A model generated the notes under the pieces. That model had not been told where the DNA came from, ran no database searches, and saw only the letters and a program-made list of their open reading frames with translations. A DNA stretch of 38,094 nt from Microcaldota archaeon (GTDB taxonomy: Archaea > Micrarchaeota > Micrarchaeia > Micrarchaeales > Micrarchaeaceae): the NCBI GenBank assembly GCA_021827665.1, contig JAKAUR010000028.1:1-38094 (forward strand), read 5' to 3'. A program made the position numbers and the translations under genes. Each line of letters opens with the position of its first letter. Within the stretch, counting starts at the first letter, position 1. This document shows, piece after piece, positions 8,960 to 19,300 of this stretch.

Positions 8960-10172
8960 CGTAGCTCTTTAACTCCATTTCCGGAATGCCTATCTTTTTC
9001 GTTTCCAGCCTGTGCTTTGCGAGAAGCATGCTGAACGACATCGAATCGTGGTTTTTGATGTTTTTCAAAAGCTCGTATATAAGCCCGCTGCCAACGAGGA
9101 ACTTTGCTTTCTCCTTGTCTAGTCCCCTGCTCGATATGTAAAATATGTCGTCTTCGGGAATCGGAGATGTGGAGCTCGAATGCGAAGCCTTTACATAGCT
9201 CTCATCTATGGACATGTCTGGCATCATCGTTATCTTTGCGTTTTTGTCGTATATAAGCCCCCGCTCCTTTATGTGCGATTCCGAGCCCTCTGTTCCCTTT
9301 TCCATTTTTGCCAAGCTCTTAACTATTCCGGAAGAATCGTCGGCAAGCACTGCACGCACTTCATAATTGCAGTTGCTGTTCTGTTTCATGTTGGCCATAT
9401 AAGTGTTAATGTCGAATTTTTGGGCTCCGGAGCCGATTATAGACTCTCTTGCGTTTATGGTGGAGCCTTTTCCGGAATTCTTGAAAACGCTCCTCTGCCT
9501 GGATGTTGCTCCTCCGGTATAAAAAGCGTTAAATTCCAGCCTGGCATTGTCTTTAGTCAAGAATGTCCGTGTAACAAGGGAATTCGTGTTTTCCGATTCG
9601 CAGTGTATCTCGTTTACTTCAAGCTCGGAATCCTCATCCTGTTCAAATAGCTGCGCCGCTCCGTTCAGTGAGTCCCCGCTGCCGCCAAGAGAGAAATAAT
9701 ACTCATTCACCACCGCTTTTGAGTTTTTTGGGACCTTGAACAATAAGCTCGCAGGCGAGCTGTGCCTTCCCGAATCCAAGAACAGAATATTGAGCTCCTT
9801 TGTCCCTGTCCCAAGCTCGACTACTAACGGTTCCAAGGAAAAATCGTACGCAAACGCAGAGAACTTATCCAAGGGCAATCCATTCCTGATGTGCTCCTTG
9901 TCTGCAATGCCCCCTGCATGGACCGATTCGTTGCCCTTCGCGAGCACACCGTCATACATTACCGCTGAAAACCTGATTCCTAGCTTGGCGTACATCCTTG
10001 CAAGCGAAGATTCGTCATAATCATCCATTATGCCCTCTTTAGTGCTGCCTGTCTCGAATCTGGAGAGATCGAGGTTGACAAAATACTTCTTGTATAATGA
10101 ATCCGTCTCAAACGGTATAAAGCGGTAGCTGGGGTTCCTGCCTCTCTGCTCCTGCATTTCATCTGTGGGCAT
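8940..10172 (-). CDS. sufD: SufD-like Fe-S assembly protein
   Basis: SufBD core 'SGIVKSLAKMEKGTEGSESHIKERGLIYDKNAKITMMPDMSIDESYVKASHSSSTSPIPEDDIFYISSRGLDKEKAKFL'. Confidence 0.9.
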   Translation of the reverse strand: MPTDEMQEQRGRNPSYRFIPFETDSLYKKYFVNLDLSRFETGSTKEGIMDDYDESSLARMYAKLGIRFSAVMYDGVLAKGNESVHAGGIADKEHIRNGLPLDKFSAFAYDFSLEPLVVELGTGTKELNILFLDSGRHSSPASLLFKVPKNSKAVVNEYYFSLGGSGDSLNGAAQLFEQDEDSELEVNEIHCESENTNSLVTRTFLTKDNARLEFNAFYTGGATSRQRSVFKNSGKGSTINARESIIGSGAQKFDINTYMANMKQNSNCNYEVRAVLADDSSGIVKSLAKMEKGTEGSESHIKERGLIYDKNAKITMMPDMSIDESYVKASHSSSTSPIPEDDIFYISSRGLDKEKAKFLVGSGLIYELLKNIKNHDSMSFSMLLAKHRLETKKIGIPEMELKSYGVWYDQ

Positions 10173-10181
10173 GCTATTACC

Positions 10182-11597
10182 TCACGCTATCGAATTTGAA
10201 GTGTCCAGTTTTATGAGGCGCTTCAGCTCAAGCGAATATTCCAGCGGTAGCACTTTAACCAGCGGTTCTATGAAGCCCAAAACCGCAGTCGCTATGGCGT
10301 CGTCCTCCTTAAGTCCTCTGGACATCATGTAAAACAGGTCGTCCTCGCTAAGCCTTCCAACCGTTGCCTCGTGGCTCACGAATGCGTCGTCCGCATATAT
10401 CTCGTTGTACGGGTAGGTGTTGGTTTTTGCCTCTCTGTCAAGCAGAAGGGCGTCGCATTTGACGCTTGATTTTGAATTGTAAGCCTTTTTGTCTATGTGG
10501 ACAAGCCCCCTGTATGAAGTCACGCCGCTGCCTTTGGATATGCTTTTCGATATTATCTGCGATGTGGTATTCGGCGCTAAGTGATAAGCTTTGCCTCCTG
10601 AATCTTGGGTCTGTTCCTCGCCTGCTACTGCTATGGAAAGTATTTCGCCCCTTGCACCCTCTTCCTTCAAATAAACGCTCGGATACTTCATGTTGACCTT
10701 GCTCCCTATGTTTGCATCAATCCATTCCACATTTCCGTTTTCGTATACGAAGGCCCTCTGGGTCACCAAGTTGTAGACGTTTTTAGACCAATTCTGTATC
10801 GTTACATACCTTATGTGCGCATTCTTGTGCGCGACTAGCTCCACAACTGCCGCGTGCAGGGACGAGCTTATGTATATGGGCGCGGTGCAGCCCTCTATAT
10901 AAACTACCTCTGCGCCCTCGTCCGCAATTATAAGCGTTCGCTCGAACTGGCCTGCCTTCTCTGCGTTTATCCTGAAATATGCCTGCAGCGGCATGGCAAG
11001 CTTTACCCCTTTGGGCACATATATGAACGAGCCTCCTGACCAAACTGCGGTGTTCAGCGCTGCGTACTTGTTGTCGCTCGGAGGTATTATTTTCCCGAAA
11101 TATTCCTTTACTATCTCAGGGTATTGCTTGACTGCATTGTCCATGTCAGTGAATATGACTCCAAGCTTTTCGAGCTCCTCCTTCATGTGATGATATACCA
11201 CTTCTGAATCGAACTGGGCCTCTGCCCCTGCAAAAAACTTCCTTTCCGCTTCCGGTATCCCAAGCTTGTCGAAAGTGTCCTTAATGTCCTTTGGCACATT
11301 TTCCCACGAATCCGTCTTCTTCGCATTGGGCTTCAGGTAATAATAAATGTCATCGTAATCTATCTTGCCGAGATCAGGCCCCCATGTCGGCACGGGCTTT
11401 TCCTTGAATATCTTATAACCAAGAAGCCTCTTTTCAAGCATCCATTCAGGTTCGTGCTTGCTTTTTGATATCTGTGTTATGGTTTCTTCTGATATGCCCT
11501 TTACTATCGTTTCATAGTCATCCTTAGTCTTAAATCCGTACTTTTCCAAGTATTCGTCCTTTTTTTGCATTACATCCTGGGTCTCATCGTAAGCCAT
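10182..11597 (-). CDS. sufB: SufB Fe-S assembly protein
   Basis: 'WSGGSFIYVPKGVKLAMPLQAYFRINAEKAGQFERTLIIADEGAEVVYIEGCTAP', 'DDLFYMMSRGL'. Confidence 0.97.
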   Translation of the reverse strand: MAYDETQDVMQKKDEYLEKYGFKTKDDYETIVKGISEETITQISKSKHEPEWMLEKRLLGYKIFKEKPVPTWGPDLGKIDYDDIYYYLKPNAKKTDSWENVPKDIKDTFDKLGIPEAERKFFAGAEAQFDSEVVYHHMKEELEKLGVIFTDMDNAVKQYPEIVKEYFGKIIPPSDNKYAALNTAVWSGGSFIYVPKGVKLAMPLQAYFRINAEKAGQFERTLIIADEGAEVVYIEGCTAPIYISSSLHAAVVELVAHKNAHIRYVTIQNWSKNVYNLVTQRAFVYENGNVEWIDANIGSKVNMKYPSVYLKEEGARGEILSIAVAGEEQTQDSGGKAYHLAPNTTSQIISKSISKGSGVTSYRGLVHIDKKAYNSKSSVKCDALLLDREAKTNTYPYNEIYADDAFVSHEATVGRLSEDDLFYMMSRGLKEDDAIATAVLGFIEPLVKVLPLEYSLELKRLIKLDTSNSIA

Positions 11598-11636
11598 GCT
11601 CCAACACCTGCAGTAGTTAAAATACTAATCAATAGA

Positions 11637-11653
11637 TTATAACTCAGTTATAA
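11637..11653. promoter_or_regulatory. Candidate suf operator: perfect dyad TTATAAC-TCA-GTTATAA
   Basis: 7-bp inverted repeat with 3-nt spacer, between the TATA-like element (about 11657-11670) and sufB start codon. Confidence 0.6.
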
Positions 11654-11656
11654 CGT

Positions 11657-11670
11657 GGATAATATTTAAA
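11657..11670 (-). promoter_or_regulatory. Predicted archaeal TATA box for suf operon (minus-strand CTTTAAATATTATC)
   Basis: AT-rich TTTAAATATT about 60-70 nt upstream of sufB ATG. Confidence 0.5.
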
Positions 11671-11761
11671 GCTTATCGGGAATTTTACGATGCTGCCTAC
11701 AACGTTTGCAGCAGTGCGGCCATATAAAGGTATAAACATTTTTGTTATAAAAATATAATCT

Positions 11762-13402
11762 ATGGTGATTGGAGTGGCAGCAGGCACATTTTCAAATGAA
11801 TTTACATACAGAAAAATGGTGGAGAAAGGAGAGGAATCAAAATTTGACGCGCTTTTTGACCAGGCGGCTAAGAACGCCCTGGCTTCTTTTGGCAAGACTT
11901 GGCCCATGCACATAGGTCAAAACCAGGTAACTGCACAGGAGCTGCTCGAAGAGCGCTCGCCGATTGACAGGCGCATACTGATCGGAAAATTTCAGAAGGG
12001 CACGCGCGAGCATGCAAGGGAAGCCATAGCTGAAGCGAAGAAGGCTTTCGAAACATGGAGCAAAACCGACTATAAGAGCAGGCTTGCAGTATTCAGGAAG
12101 GCAGTGGAGAAATTCAGGGAAAAGAAATTCGAACTCGCTGCCATCTTGAGCTACGAAAACGGAAAATCAAGGTACGAGTCGGTCGGCGAGGTCGATGAGG
12201 CCATAGACTTCATAAACTACTACATGCTTGAAATGGAAAAGAACAAGGGGTATTCCCGCAAAAACGCCATAGCGGAGAGCAGCGTAAAGGTAAAGGCAGG
12301 CTTTCAGGGAGCGCCTGCAGACAAGCTGGAAAAGATCACCATAAAGCTCAAACCCTACGGGGTATTCGGAGTCATAGCTCCCTTCAACTTTCCTGTTTCT
12401 ATATCGATGGGAATGAGCATGGGGGCCATGGTTACCGGCAATACCGTAGTGTTCAAGCCTTCATCTACAGACAACATGTCGATGCTGACCGGGCTCAAGA
12501 TATACGAAATACTTAAGGAAGCAGGCCTTCCAGACGGTGTTTTCAACTATGTGACCGGACCTGGATCAGAGGTGGGAGACGAGCTCGCAATAAGCAGGGA
12601 CGTTTCAGGCATAGCGTTCACAGGTTCAAGGGAAACGGGCATGCGCATGGCAGCAAGGTCATACTCACAGAATGCACAGAAGGTCTTCATAGTAGAAATG
12701 GGAGGCAAGAACCCTGCCATAATCTCAAAAAATGCCGACATAGAAAGCGCAGTCGAAGGCGTGGTAAGCGCCGCCTTCGGTTTCGCAGGCCAGAAGTGCA
12801 GTGCACTTTCAAGGGTGTATGTTCATGAATCGATAAAGGAGGTCTTCCTGAGCAAGCTCATAGAGCGCACAAGGGGCCTTAAAGTCGGCAACCCGCTATC
12901 CAAGGAGAACTACATAGGGCCATTGATAAGCGAAAGCGCTTACAACCGCTACGTAGAATCCGTCGAAAAAGCCAAATCTGCGGGTAGGCTGCTATATGGT
13001 GGGTCGCGCGTAAGCAACGACATGGACGGATTTTACGTAGAGCCGGCGATAGTGGAGATAAGGCACGACCACGAGCTTGTGCACAAGGAGCTTTTCCTGC
13101 CGTTCATAACTATCGAAAGCTTCAAGGATTTCGGCGAAGCGATAAATATGGCAAACGACGTGGAATATGGGCTCACGGCCGGGATGTACGGTACCAGCAA
13201 AGCAGAGATAAGGGAGTTTGAAAAGCACATAGAAGCCGGGACGGTTTACGTCAACAGGGCAATAAGTGCAACCACTGGAGCCATAGTAGGCATGCACACT
13301 TTCGTCGGATGGAAGGGCAGCAGCCTCACGGGAAAGGGCACAGGAAGCAAATTCTACCTGGAGCAGTTCATGCGCGAGCAGAGCTTTTCAGTTACGGGTT
13401 AG
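11762..13402 (+). CDS. 1-pyrroline-5-carboxylate dehydrogenase / aldehyde dehydrogenase
   Basis: ALDH core 'APFNFPVSISMG', 'VEMGGKNPAII', 'FAGQKCSALSRVYV'; P5CDH-like 'ERSPIDRRILIGKF' and C-terminus 'GWKGSSLTGKGTGSKFYLEQFMREQS'. Confidence 0.85.
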   Translation: MVIGVAAGTFSNEFTYRKMVEKGEESKFDALFDQAAKNALASFGKTWPMHIGQNQVTAQELLEERSPIDRRILIGKFQKGTREHAREAIAEAKKAFETWSKTDYKSRLAVFRKAVEKFREKKFELAAILSYENGKSRYESVGEVDEAIDFINYYMLEMEKNKGYSRKNAIAESSVKVKAGFQGAPADKLEKITIKLKPYGVFGVIAPFNFPVSISMGMSMGAMVTGNTVVFKPSSTDNMSMLTGLKIYEILKEAGLPDGVFNYVTGPGSEVGDELAISRDVSGIAFTGSRETGMRMAARSYSQNAQKVFIVEMGGKNPAIISKNADIESAVEGVVSAAFGFAGQKCSALSRVYVHESIKEVFLSKLIERTRGLKVGNPLSKENYIGPLISESAYNRYVESVEKAKSAGRLLYGGSRVSNDMDGFYVEPAIVEIRHDHELVHKELFLPFITIESFKDFGEAINMANDVEYGLTAGMYGTSKAEIREFEKHIEAGTVYVNRAISATTGAIVGMHTFVGWKGSSLTGKGTGSKFYLEQFMREQSFSVTG

Positions 13403-13405
13403 CCA

Positions 13406-13819
13406 ATGCTGAATTTCATAAGAAAAAGGCTCAAATATTCAACTGGAATCGTAGAAATAGGAGACATGAAGCTCAAGGCGATACTGGCCGATTCGCTCAT
13501 AAAAAAGGCAATAGGGCTGATGTACAGGGATGACATCTCCGAGAACGAGTGCATGCTTTTCACATTCTCGCATCCGTCGATGCTCGGGATATGGATGAAG
13601 GGCATGAGGTTCCCGATAGACATTCTTTGGCTGGACTCATCGAAAACGATAGTCACGATGAAGGAATCGCTGCCTCCGTGCCGCAGCATTTTCTGCAAGA
13701 CGTATTATCCAGAGCGGGAATCAATGTACGTCATTGAGCTGCGCTCAGGCTTTATAAAAAAGAATTCAGTAACTAAGCTTACTGAAATAAAAATAGAAGA
13801 GCCGAAAAAAAGGAGATAA
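13406..13819 (+). CDS. DUF192 family protein
   Basis: 'ADSLIKKAIGLMYRD', 'MLGIWMKGMRFPIDILWLDSSKTI'. Confidence 0.85.
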   Translation: MLNFIRKRLKYSTGIVEIGDMKLKAILADSLIKKAIGLMYRDDISENECMLFTFSHPSMLGIWMKGMRFPIDILWLDSSKTIVTMKESLPPCRSIFCKTYYPERESMYVIELRSGFIKKNSVTKLTEIKIEEPKKRR

Positions 13820-14155
13820 TTATCTCCTTCTCTTCTTCGCGGAGCTCCTTGCGCTCTTAGACCTGCTGCTTTTCATTGCCTTCCTTGCAGGTCTCCTTGC
13901 GCTTGCCGCCTTTCTCTTTGCTCCTGAGCCGCGCGCCCTTCCGCCTCTGTTCATCTTGGTTCTGACGACATATCCGTTTCCGTCTATGTAGTACAGGAAT
14001 CCCTCTTCTCTCTCTATCTTTTCGGATCCTACCTTGGCCTTTCTTCCCCTTGTGTTCATTTTCATCGGGGTCTTCCATACGTGCCCGTCCTTGCCAAGAT
14101 AATAGAGATATCCATCGTCCCTATCTATTCTCTCGCTACTTACTTTCTGCGGCAT
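13820..14155 (-). CDS. Small protein: two tandem ~32-aa repeats plus Lys/Arg/Ser/Ala-rich tail; candidate nucleic-acid-binding protein
   Basis: Repeats 'SSERIDRDDGYLYYLGKDGHVWKTPMKMNTRG' and 'GSEKIEREEGFLYYIDGNGYVVRTKMNRGG'; tail 'KRKAASARRPARKAMKSSRSKSARSSAKKRRR'. Confidence 0.75.
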   Translation of the reverse strand: MPQKVSSERIDRDDGYLYYLGKDGHVWKTPMKMNTRGRKAKVGSEKIEREEGFLYYIDGNGYVVRTKMNRGGRARGSGAKRKAASARRPARKAMKSSRSKSARSSAKKRRR

Positions 14156-14377
14156 TTTATTCACCAATAGTAATTCCATAGTTAAATTTAAATAACTATT
14201 GCAAATTTATCCTCGTAAAGCTCTCGTATAACGCCATTTTTACCTCGAAATGTGTGCTTGTCGGATTTTTATTGGTGTGCAATCCGCACATTTTACGTCC
14301 CATCAGGTTTGCATTCCGAAGGCCAAAACGCTCTCCAAATTATTATAAGCTTGAGCGTCAAATAGCTAATCAGTGGT

Positions 14378-15169
14378 TTGATGCTAGATATAAAACTCAT
14401 ATCGGACAAGAAGATTGACGGATATACGCTTCTGGAAGGCTTCCCTGGCGTCGGTCTCGTTGGTCCGATGGCCCTAAGCTACGTGATAGAAAAGCTCAAC
14501 ATGGAATACTATGGCTACTTCGAAAGCCAGGCGTTCCCTCCTCTTGTGTCGATACACAATTCAATACCTATGCATCCTGTCCGCATATATTTTTCTTCGA
14601 AATACAAATTGGTGGCAATATTCGCCGAGTTTGCGATACCGTCGGAAATGACATACATAATGTCGAAGAAGATATCTGACTTCATCAAGGAGAACAAGAT
14701 AAAAGACATAATATCAATAGGCGGAATGCCAAGCCAAAGCATATCTTCCGAACTATCGGAAACCGACGAGGAAAAACAGAAGGAAGATGAGGAACAGGCG
14801 GAGAAAGTGTTCGCAGTAATATCGAATCCTGACATGGCCTCCGAACTCAAGAAGGCAGGCATCAGCATAATAAACGAAGGCGTAGCCACAGGAATAAGCG
14901 CGATGCTGATGATAAACGCTACATCTGAAAAGATAAAGGACACGAACCTGCTGATACAGGTAGACCAAAGGATTGTGGATCCGAAATACGCAGAGATAGC
15001 CATAAAGTCGATAAGCAAGCTTCTGGACCTGAAGATAGACGTATCCGAGCTCGACAAGGAGGCGCAGGCGATAGAGGCCAAGATACGCGACGTGATAAAG
15101 AAAAACAAGGACTCGCACGAGAGCTACAAGGAGGCCACTGACGCCGCAGGTCCGTCGATGTATGCGTGA
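14378..15169 (+). CDS. PAC2 family (proteasome-assembly-chaperone-like) protein
   Basis: 'LLEGFPGVGLVGPMALSYVIEKLNMEYYGYFESQAFPP', 'IISIGGMPSQ', 'GVATGISAMLMINA'. Confidence 0.88.
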   Translation: MMLDIKLISDKKIDGYTLLEGFPGVGLVGPMALSYVIEKLNMEYYGYFESQAFPPLVSIHNSIPMHPVRIYFSSKYKLVAIFAEFAIPSEMTYIMSKKISDFIKENKIKDIISIGGMPSQSISSELSETDEEKQKEDEEQAEKVFAVISNPDMASELKKAGISIINEGVATGISAMLMINATSEKIKDTNLLIQVDQRIVDPKYAEIAIKSISKLLDLKIDVSELDKEAQAIEAKIRDVIKKNKDSHESYKEATDAAGPSMYA

Positions 15170-15182
15170 CAAAACATATCTT

Positions 15183-15291
15183 GCAGGGGTGGCAGAGTCT
15201 GGTCTGGCAAAAGGTAAAGCCACAGAAAAACGCGCAGGACTTAAGATCCTGTGGCCTAGCGCCTTCGTGAGTTCAAATCTCACCCCCTGCA
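15183..15291 (+). tRNA. tRNA-Leu (anticodon UAA) with predicted ~25-nt D-loop intron (about 15204-15228)
   Basis: Acceptor GCAGGGG/CCCCTGC, anticodon arm CAGGA-CTTAAGA-TCCTG, long variable arm GGC-CTAGC-GCC, T-arm GTGAG-TTCAAAT-CTCAC; 109 nt as encoded, 84 nt after removal. Confidence 0.88.
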
Positions 15292-15294
15292 CAT

Positions 15295-16323
15295 TCAAAG
15301 GCTTCGGTGTATTACTGTAGAATTGCATCCCTGTGGAACCACAAGATTGCCGCTTATTATAAGCTTCAGGTAGCCAAGATACGGGATTACTCCGACTACT
15401 TTTCCCTGTACCTGCGACATGTTAGGTGGATAGTTGCCGTACTGTATGTCGAGCCCAGGATTGTTATCGCCCTTCGTCAGCACGTAATACTCTCCGCTGT
15501 CGTTCAATATCGCGTAGGCCCTGTGGACTACGTACGCATCGCCCTCTTCGTAAAACAGGTCTCCAGGCCTTGTTCCGTAGACCACTATGCTGTTGTTCCT
15601 GTCTCCTGCAACGGTGCGGTTGTTGATGGTTATGCTGGTGGTATAAGCTTCGTTGAGTATCTGCCCCGTAGAGAGCCTTACTTCGCGGGTCCCGCACGAA
15701 TACTGCACTACGTTGTTGGCTTGCTCCTGGCTGTTTACCAGCCTGTAAACGCCGTTGCTGTCCTCTATGAGTCCAACTTTGTATCCCGGGGCCAAGGTTT
15801 GGCGTATGTAAGTGCCGCTCGCATTCGTCATGTATGCCACGCAACTTAACGATTCCGAATCAGGGCTGGAAAGTATTTTGGACATCTGCGCTGAAGTCAC
15901 ATCTACTATCGGCGCCTTTATCTGCGATGCCGAAGACACCCCGTGAAGAAATATCATGTCGCCCCTGTGGAGATATGGCAGCATGCTGCAGCTTGGAACA
16001 ACGTCTATCGGGCTGCTCGTGGCCAGGAAGAACTTTAACCCATACCACAGGACTACGACTATTATTATCGCAGCTGCTATCTCGAGGATGCTCTTCTTAT
16101 AGCCGACCTCGTTCTTGCCGCTTATCAATTCCAAGACTATGGCTATGATTATCAGGAAAAACGTGACTATCCCGAGCATTATCGCCAGGATCCTTATCCT
16201 TTGCAGAAGTACATACAGGACGAGTGCGATTATTATGAGCACGTAGATCGGCCACACTGTTATGCTGCTCTTGGGTGCATCTCTTCCCTGTTTTTTCTTC
16301 GTGCCCTTTCTCCCCTTTTCCAA
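15295..16323 (-). CDS. Archaeal signal peptidase I (S26B-like)
   Basis: 'VVPSCSMLPYLHRGDMIFLHG', 'EGDAYVVHRAYAI', 'VLTKGDNNPGLD'; N-terminal TM helices. Confidence 0.85.
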   Translation of the reverse strand: MEKGRKGTKKKQGRDAPKSSITVWPIYVLIIIALVLYVLLQRIRILAIMLGIVTFFLIIIAIVLELISGKNEVGYKKSILEIAAAIIIVVVLWYGLKFFLATSSPIDVVPSCSMLPYLHRGDMIFLHGVSSASQIKAPIVDVTSAQMSKILSSPDSESLSCVAYMTNASGTYIRQTLAPGYKVGLIEDSNGVYRLVNSQEQANNVVQYSCGTREVRLSTGQILNEAYTTSITINNRTVAGDRNNSIVVYGTRPGDLFYEEGDAYVVHRAYAILNDSGEYYVLTKGDNNPGLDIQYGNYPPNMSQVQGKVVGVIPYLGYLKLIISGNLVVPQGCNSTVIHRSL

Positions 16324-16327
16324 TCAA

Positions 16328-19300
16328 TCACTTTACCTCTACGCTTTCGGGCGCGACTATCTTGACTCCGAAAACGTTCGATTCTCCCTTGTTCTTGGCC
16401 ACCCCTATTGCAGTGTCTGCATACGATATGAGCGTGTCGTTATGGCTTACTACTACGAACTGTGAATTGGAGCTAAGCTGCTTTATGAGCGCCGATAGCT
16501 TCTTCGAGTTCTGCTTGTCCAGTGCGGTATCTATCTCGTCGAATATGTAAAACGACATAGGCCTGCACATGAGTATCGAGAATATCAACGTAAGCATGAG
16601 CATGGATTTTTCGCCTCCGGAAAGCCTCTCAACGTGTATGGGCCTCTTGCCTTCGTGCAGCTCGAATCCCAATCCTGAATTGAAAGTATCCCTGGGGTTG
16701 TCCAAGACTATCGAGCCCTCATTTTCAGGGAATACTGATTTGTACATGCTCTTGAACTTCTGGTTTACCATATTGAACGTGTCGTTGAAAACCTCGAGCT
16801 TCTTGGATTCCAGCTGACTTATCATCGACAGTATGGAATTCCTTTCGCTTTCCAAGGTCATTATCTTTTCCTGAACGCCGTTGACCTCCCTGCTCTTCTC
16901 CTCGTACATCTCCGGCGCGCGCATGTTGATGCTCCCCATCTTTTCAAGTTCTGACTTCAGGACGTAGAGCTCCTTCTCCATCTGGTCTATTTCTCCTTCT
17001 AACGGTTGTTGTCCCTCATAGCCGCTGAGCTCTGCCATCAGGTCCGAAAGCCTTGTCTGCAGCTGTCCTTTGTTGGCCTGCATCGCTATGGATTCCCTCT
17101 CAAGCCTGTCCTTTTCGCTAGACAGCTTGCCCTTCTCAAATCCGTTCTTCGTCATCTTGTCCTCTATCTTTTTTATCTCCTCATACATGCCTGCCGACTT
17201 CTTGTCGTGCGTCCTTATCGTTTCCTCAAGGGAATCTGCCTCCTTCCTGAGCTCCTTTATCTTTGCTTCAAGCTCGCTTGCGTTTTCCCTGCTTTTTCCA
17301 AGCCCGGTCTCCTTGTTCTTTATATCCTTCCCTAATTCCGAAACCCTGGCAGAGAGCAATTCGTTCTCCTTGACGATGGCAGCGTGCTGGGCCGTAGCCT
17401 TTTCGAATCTTTCCGACAGCTTCTTTGCAAGGGCTTCCTTCTCTACGCTTTCTTTCGCTCCAGCGTTCGCGAACCTGCCGCTTATCCTAGAATAAAGGGC
17501 CGAGCTCTCCTCCTTTACCGGGGCCATAAGGGCTTCGAGTTCCTGAAGCCTCTTCTCAGCGTTTTTGCTCGCCGCAGAATCCGAGGCCAAACCTTCTTCA
17601 ATCTCCCTTATCCTTTTTGTGATGTCAGCCTTTTCAGCCTCGGAATTTTTGAGCGATACTCTTATGTTCTCAAGCTCCATGGCGGAGCTCATTACAATGG
17701 TCTCTGACTTTCCGAACTTCTGCCTTGATTCCTCTTCCAATCCCTGTATGCTTTCGAGCTCATCCTTCAGGGTTTTTTCGCTATCCTCCGCAGACTTGAG
17801 CTCTGCGACAGCCTTTGCGTAATTGAAGCTTCTGGAAAAACCACCAGACACGACTCCCGACTGCTCGAGTATCTCACCTTCCATGGTTACGTACCTGTGC
17901 CTGCTGCCCTTGGCCACGGACTTTATGTCCCCTATGAGGTACGTATTTGAAAATATAAACTTGAAAGCGTTCGCGAACCTGCCATCGAATTCTATCAGGT
18001 CTATAAGCGGATCCCCTTCTCCGATGGGCTTTGTGTCCGTGTAGCTTATTATGTCCAAAGGTATGAATGACGCCCTCCCCAGCTTGTTTTCCCTCAATAT
18101 CTTCACCGCCTTGTCGGCGGTGCTTACCTTGTCAACCACAAAATAACTCAACCTAGCGCCAGCAGCGGCGTTGACCGCCTCTGCGTACCTCTCGTCGTAC
18201 TTGCAGAGTTCGGCCGCCCTTCCGTAAAATCCGTTTCCAAGCCTCTCCGCCAACACTCTTGCAGACCTGTTCGTGTCGCTGCCGTATGTAGCCAGGCTCT
18301 CCCTAAGCGATATCTTCCTTTCCGAGATCTGCGAAAGCTCTGCTTCTACGGCCTTTCTCCTAGACTTGAACCCTTCCAGCTCCGCCCTTGCCTCGGAAAG
18401 CTCCCTGTTTCCCTTGTTTGACGCTGCAGATATCTCCTGCTCGTTTTTCCTCAGCTGTTCGACTGATTTGGAAACCCTCTCGAGCTCCTGCTCGACGGAC
18501 TTCTTTTGGGATTCCAATCCGGAGATGCGCGTCATCGCCTGCATGTGCTCCCTGTTGACGGATTCCATCTCTGCCGAAAGTTTTTCTATGAGCTTCATCT
18601 TCTCCTCATATTCTTCTACGTCCCTTTTGCCCTCTGCAGATCCAGTGGCTCCCCTGCTCCTTTCGAGCTCTTTCCTCATTTCCGATATCTCAGCATCTAT
18701 GCCTGGCAGCTCCCTTCCATTAAGCTCCAGCTTGGCGTTCTGCTTTTCAAGCTCGGCCCTAAGCGTTTCTATCTCTTTTATTGCAGCTTCTGAAAACTGC
18801 GTCGAAGCCTTGAGCTCAGATTCTGCCACCGCCATTTTCATTTTCAGGGATTCGAGCTGCCTGTTGGAATCGTTTAGCTCCGACGATCTTTCGTTGAGCG
18901 CCTTCGCCTTCGCGCTCCTTTCGGCCGAAAGCCTTTCTCCTATGGAATCGAGCTCCAGTATTTTGGCGCCTATTTCGTTTATTGCCTTCTCCGATTGCGA
19001 GAGATTGTCTATTATGCCCTTGAGTTCTGCCTTTATGCTCTCGCTCCTCTTGTAAAGTATCGTGTAATTTATCTGCTTGGCCTTGGACGACATTGCAGAA
19101 TATTTTTCCGCTGCTTCCTTCTCCTTCTTAAGCTCCTCCAGGAATCCGAGCCTTTCTCCAAGAAGCGATTTGGTTTCAGTTATCTTTTCCTCGACCTTTT
19201 CGAGCTCCTTCTCTGAGGCCTCCTTTTTGTCGTCGAATTCTTTTATCCCTGCGGCTATGTCAATCAGGCCTCGCTTCTCCTTCGCGTTGAGGCTGAGGAG

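Noticed and set aside
14180-14377. Inverted-repeat-like segment ATGTGTGCTTGTCGGAT ... ATCCGCACAT between the repeat protein and PAC2 as an sRNA
   Set aside because: Imperfect pairing with bulges and no promoter/terminator logic strong enough to call a feature.
18273-19055. 260-aa Ser/Leu-rich ORF antisense to smc
   Set aside because: Antisense reading of coiled-coil Glu/Lys/Leu codons generates long Ser/Phe/Leu ORFs; no independent evidence.
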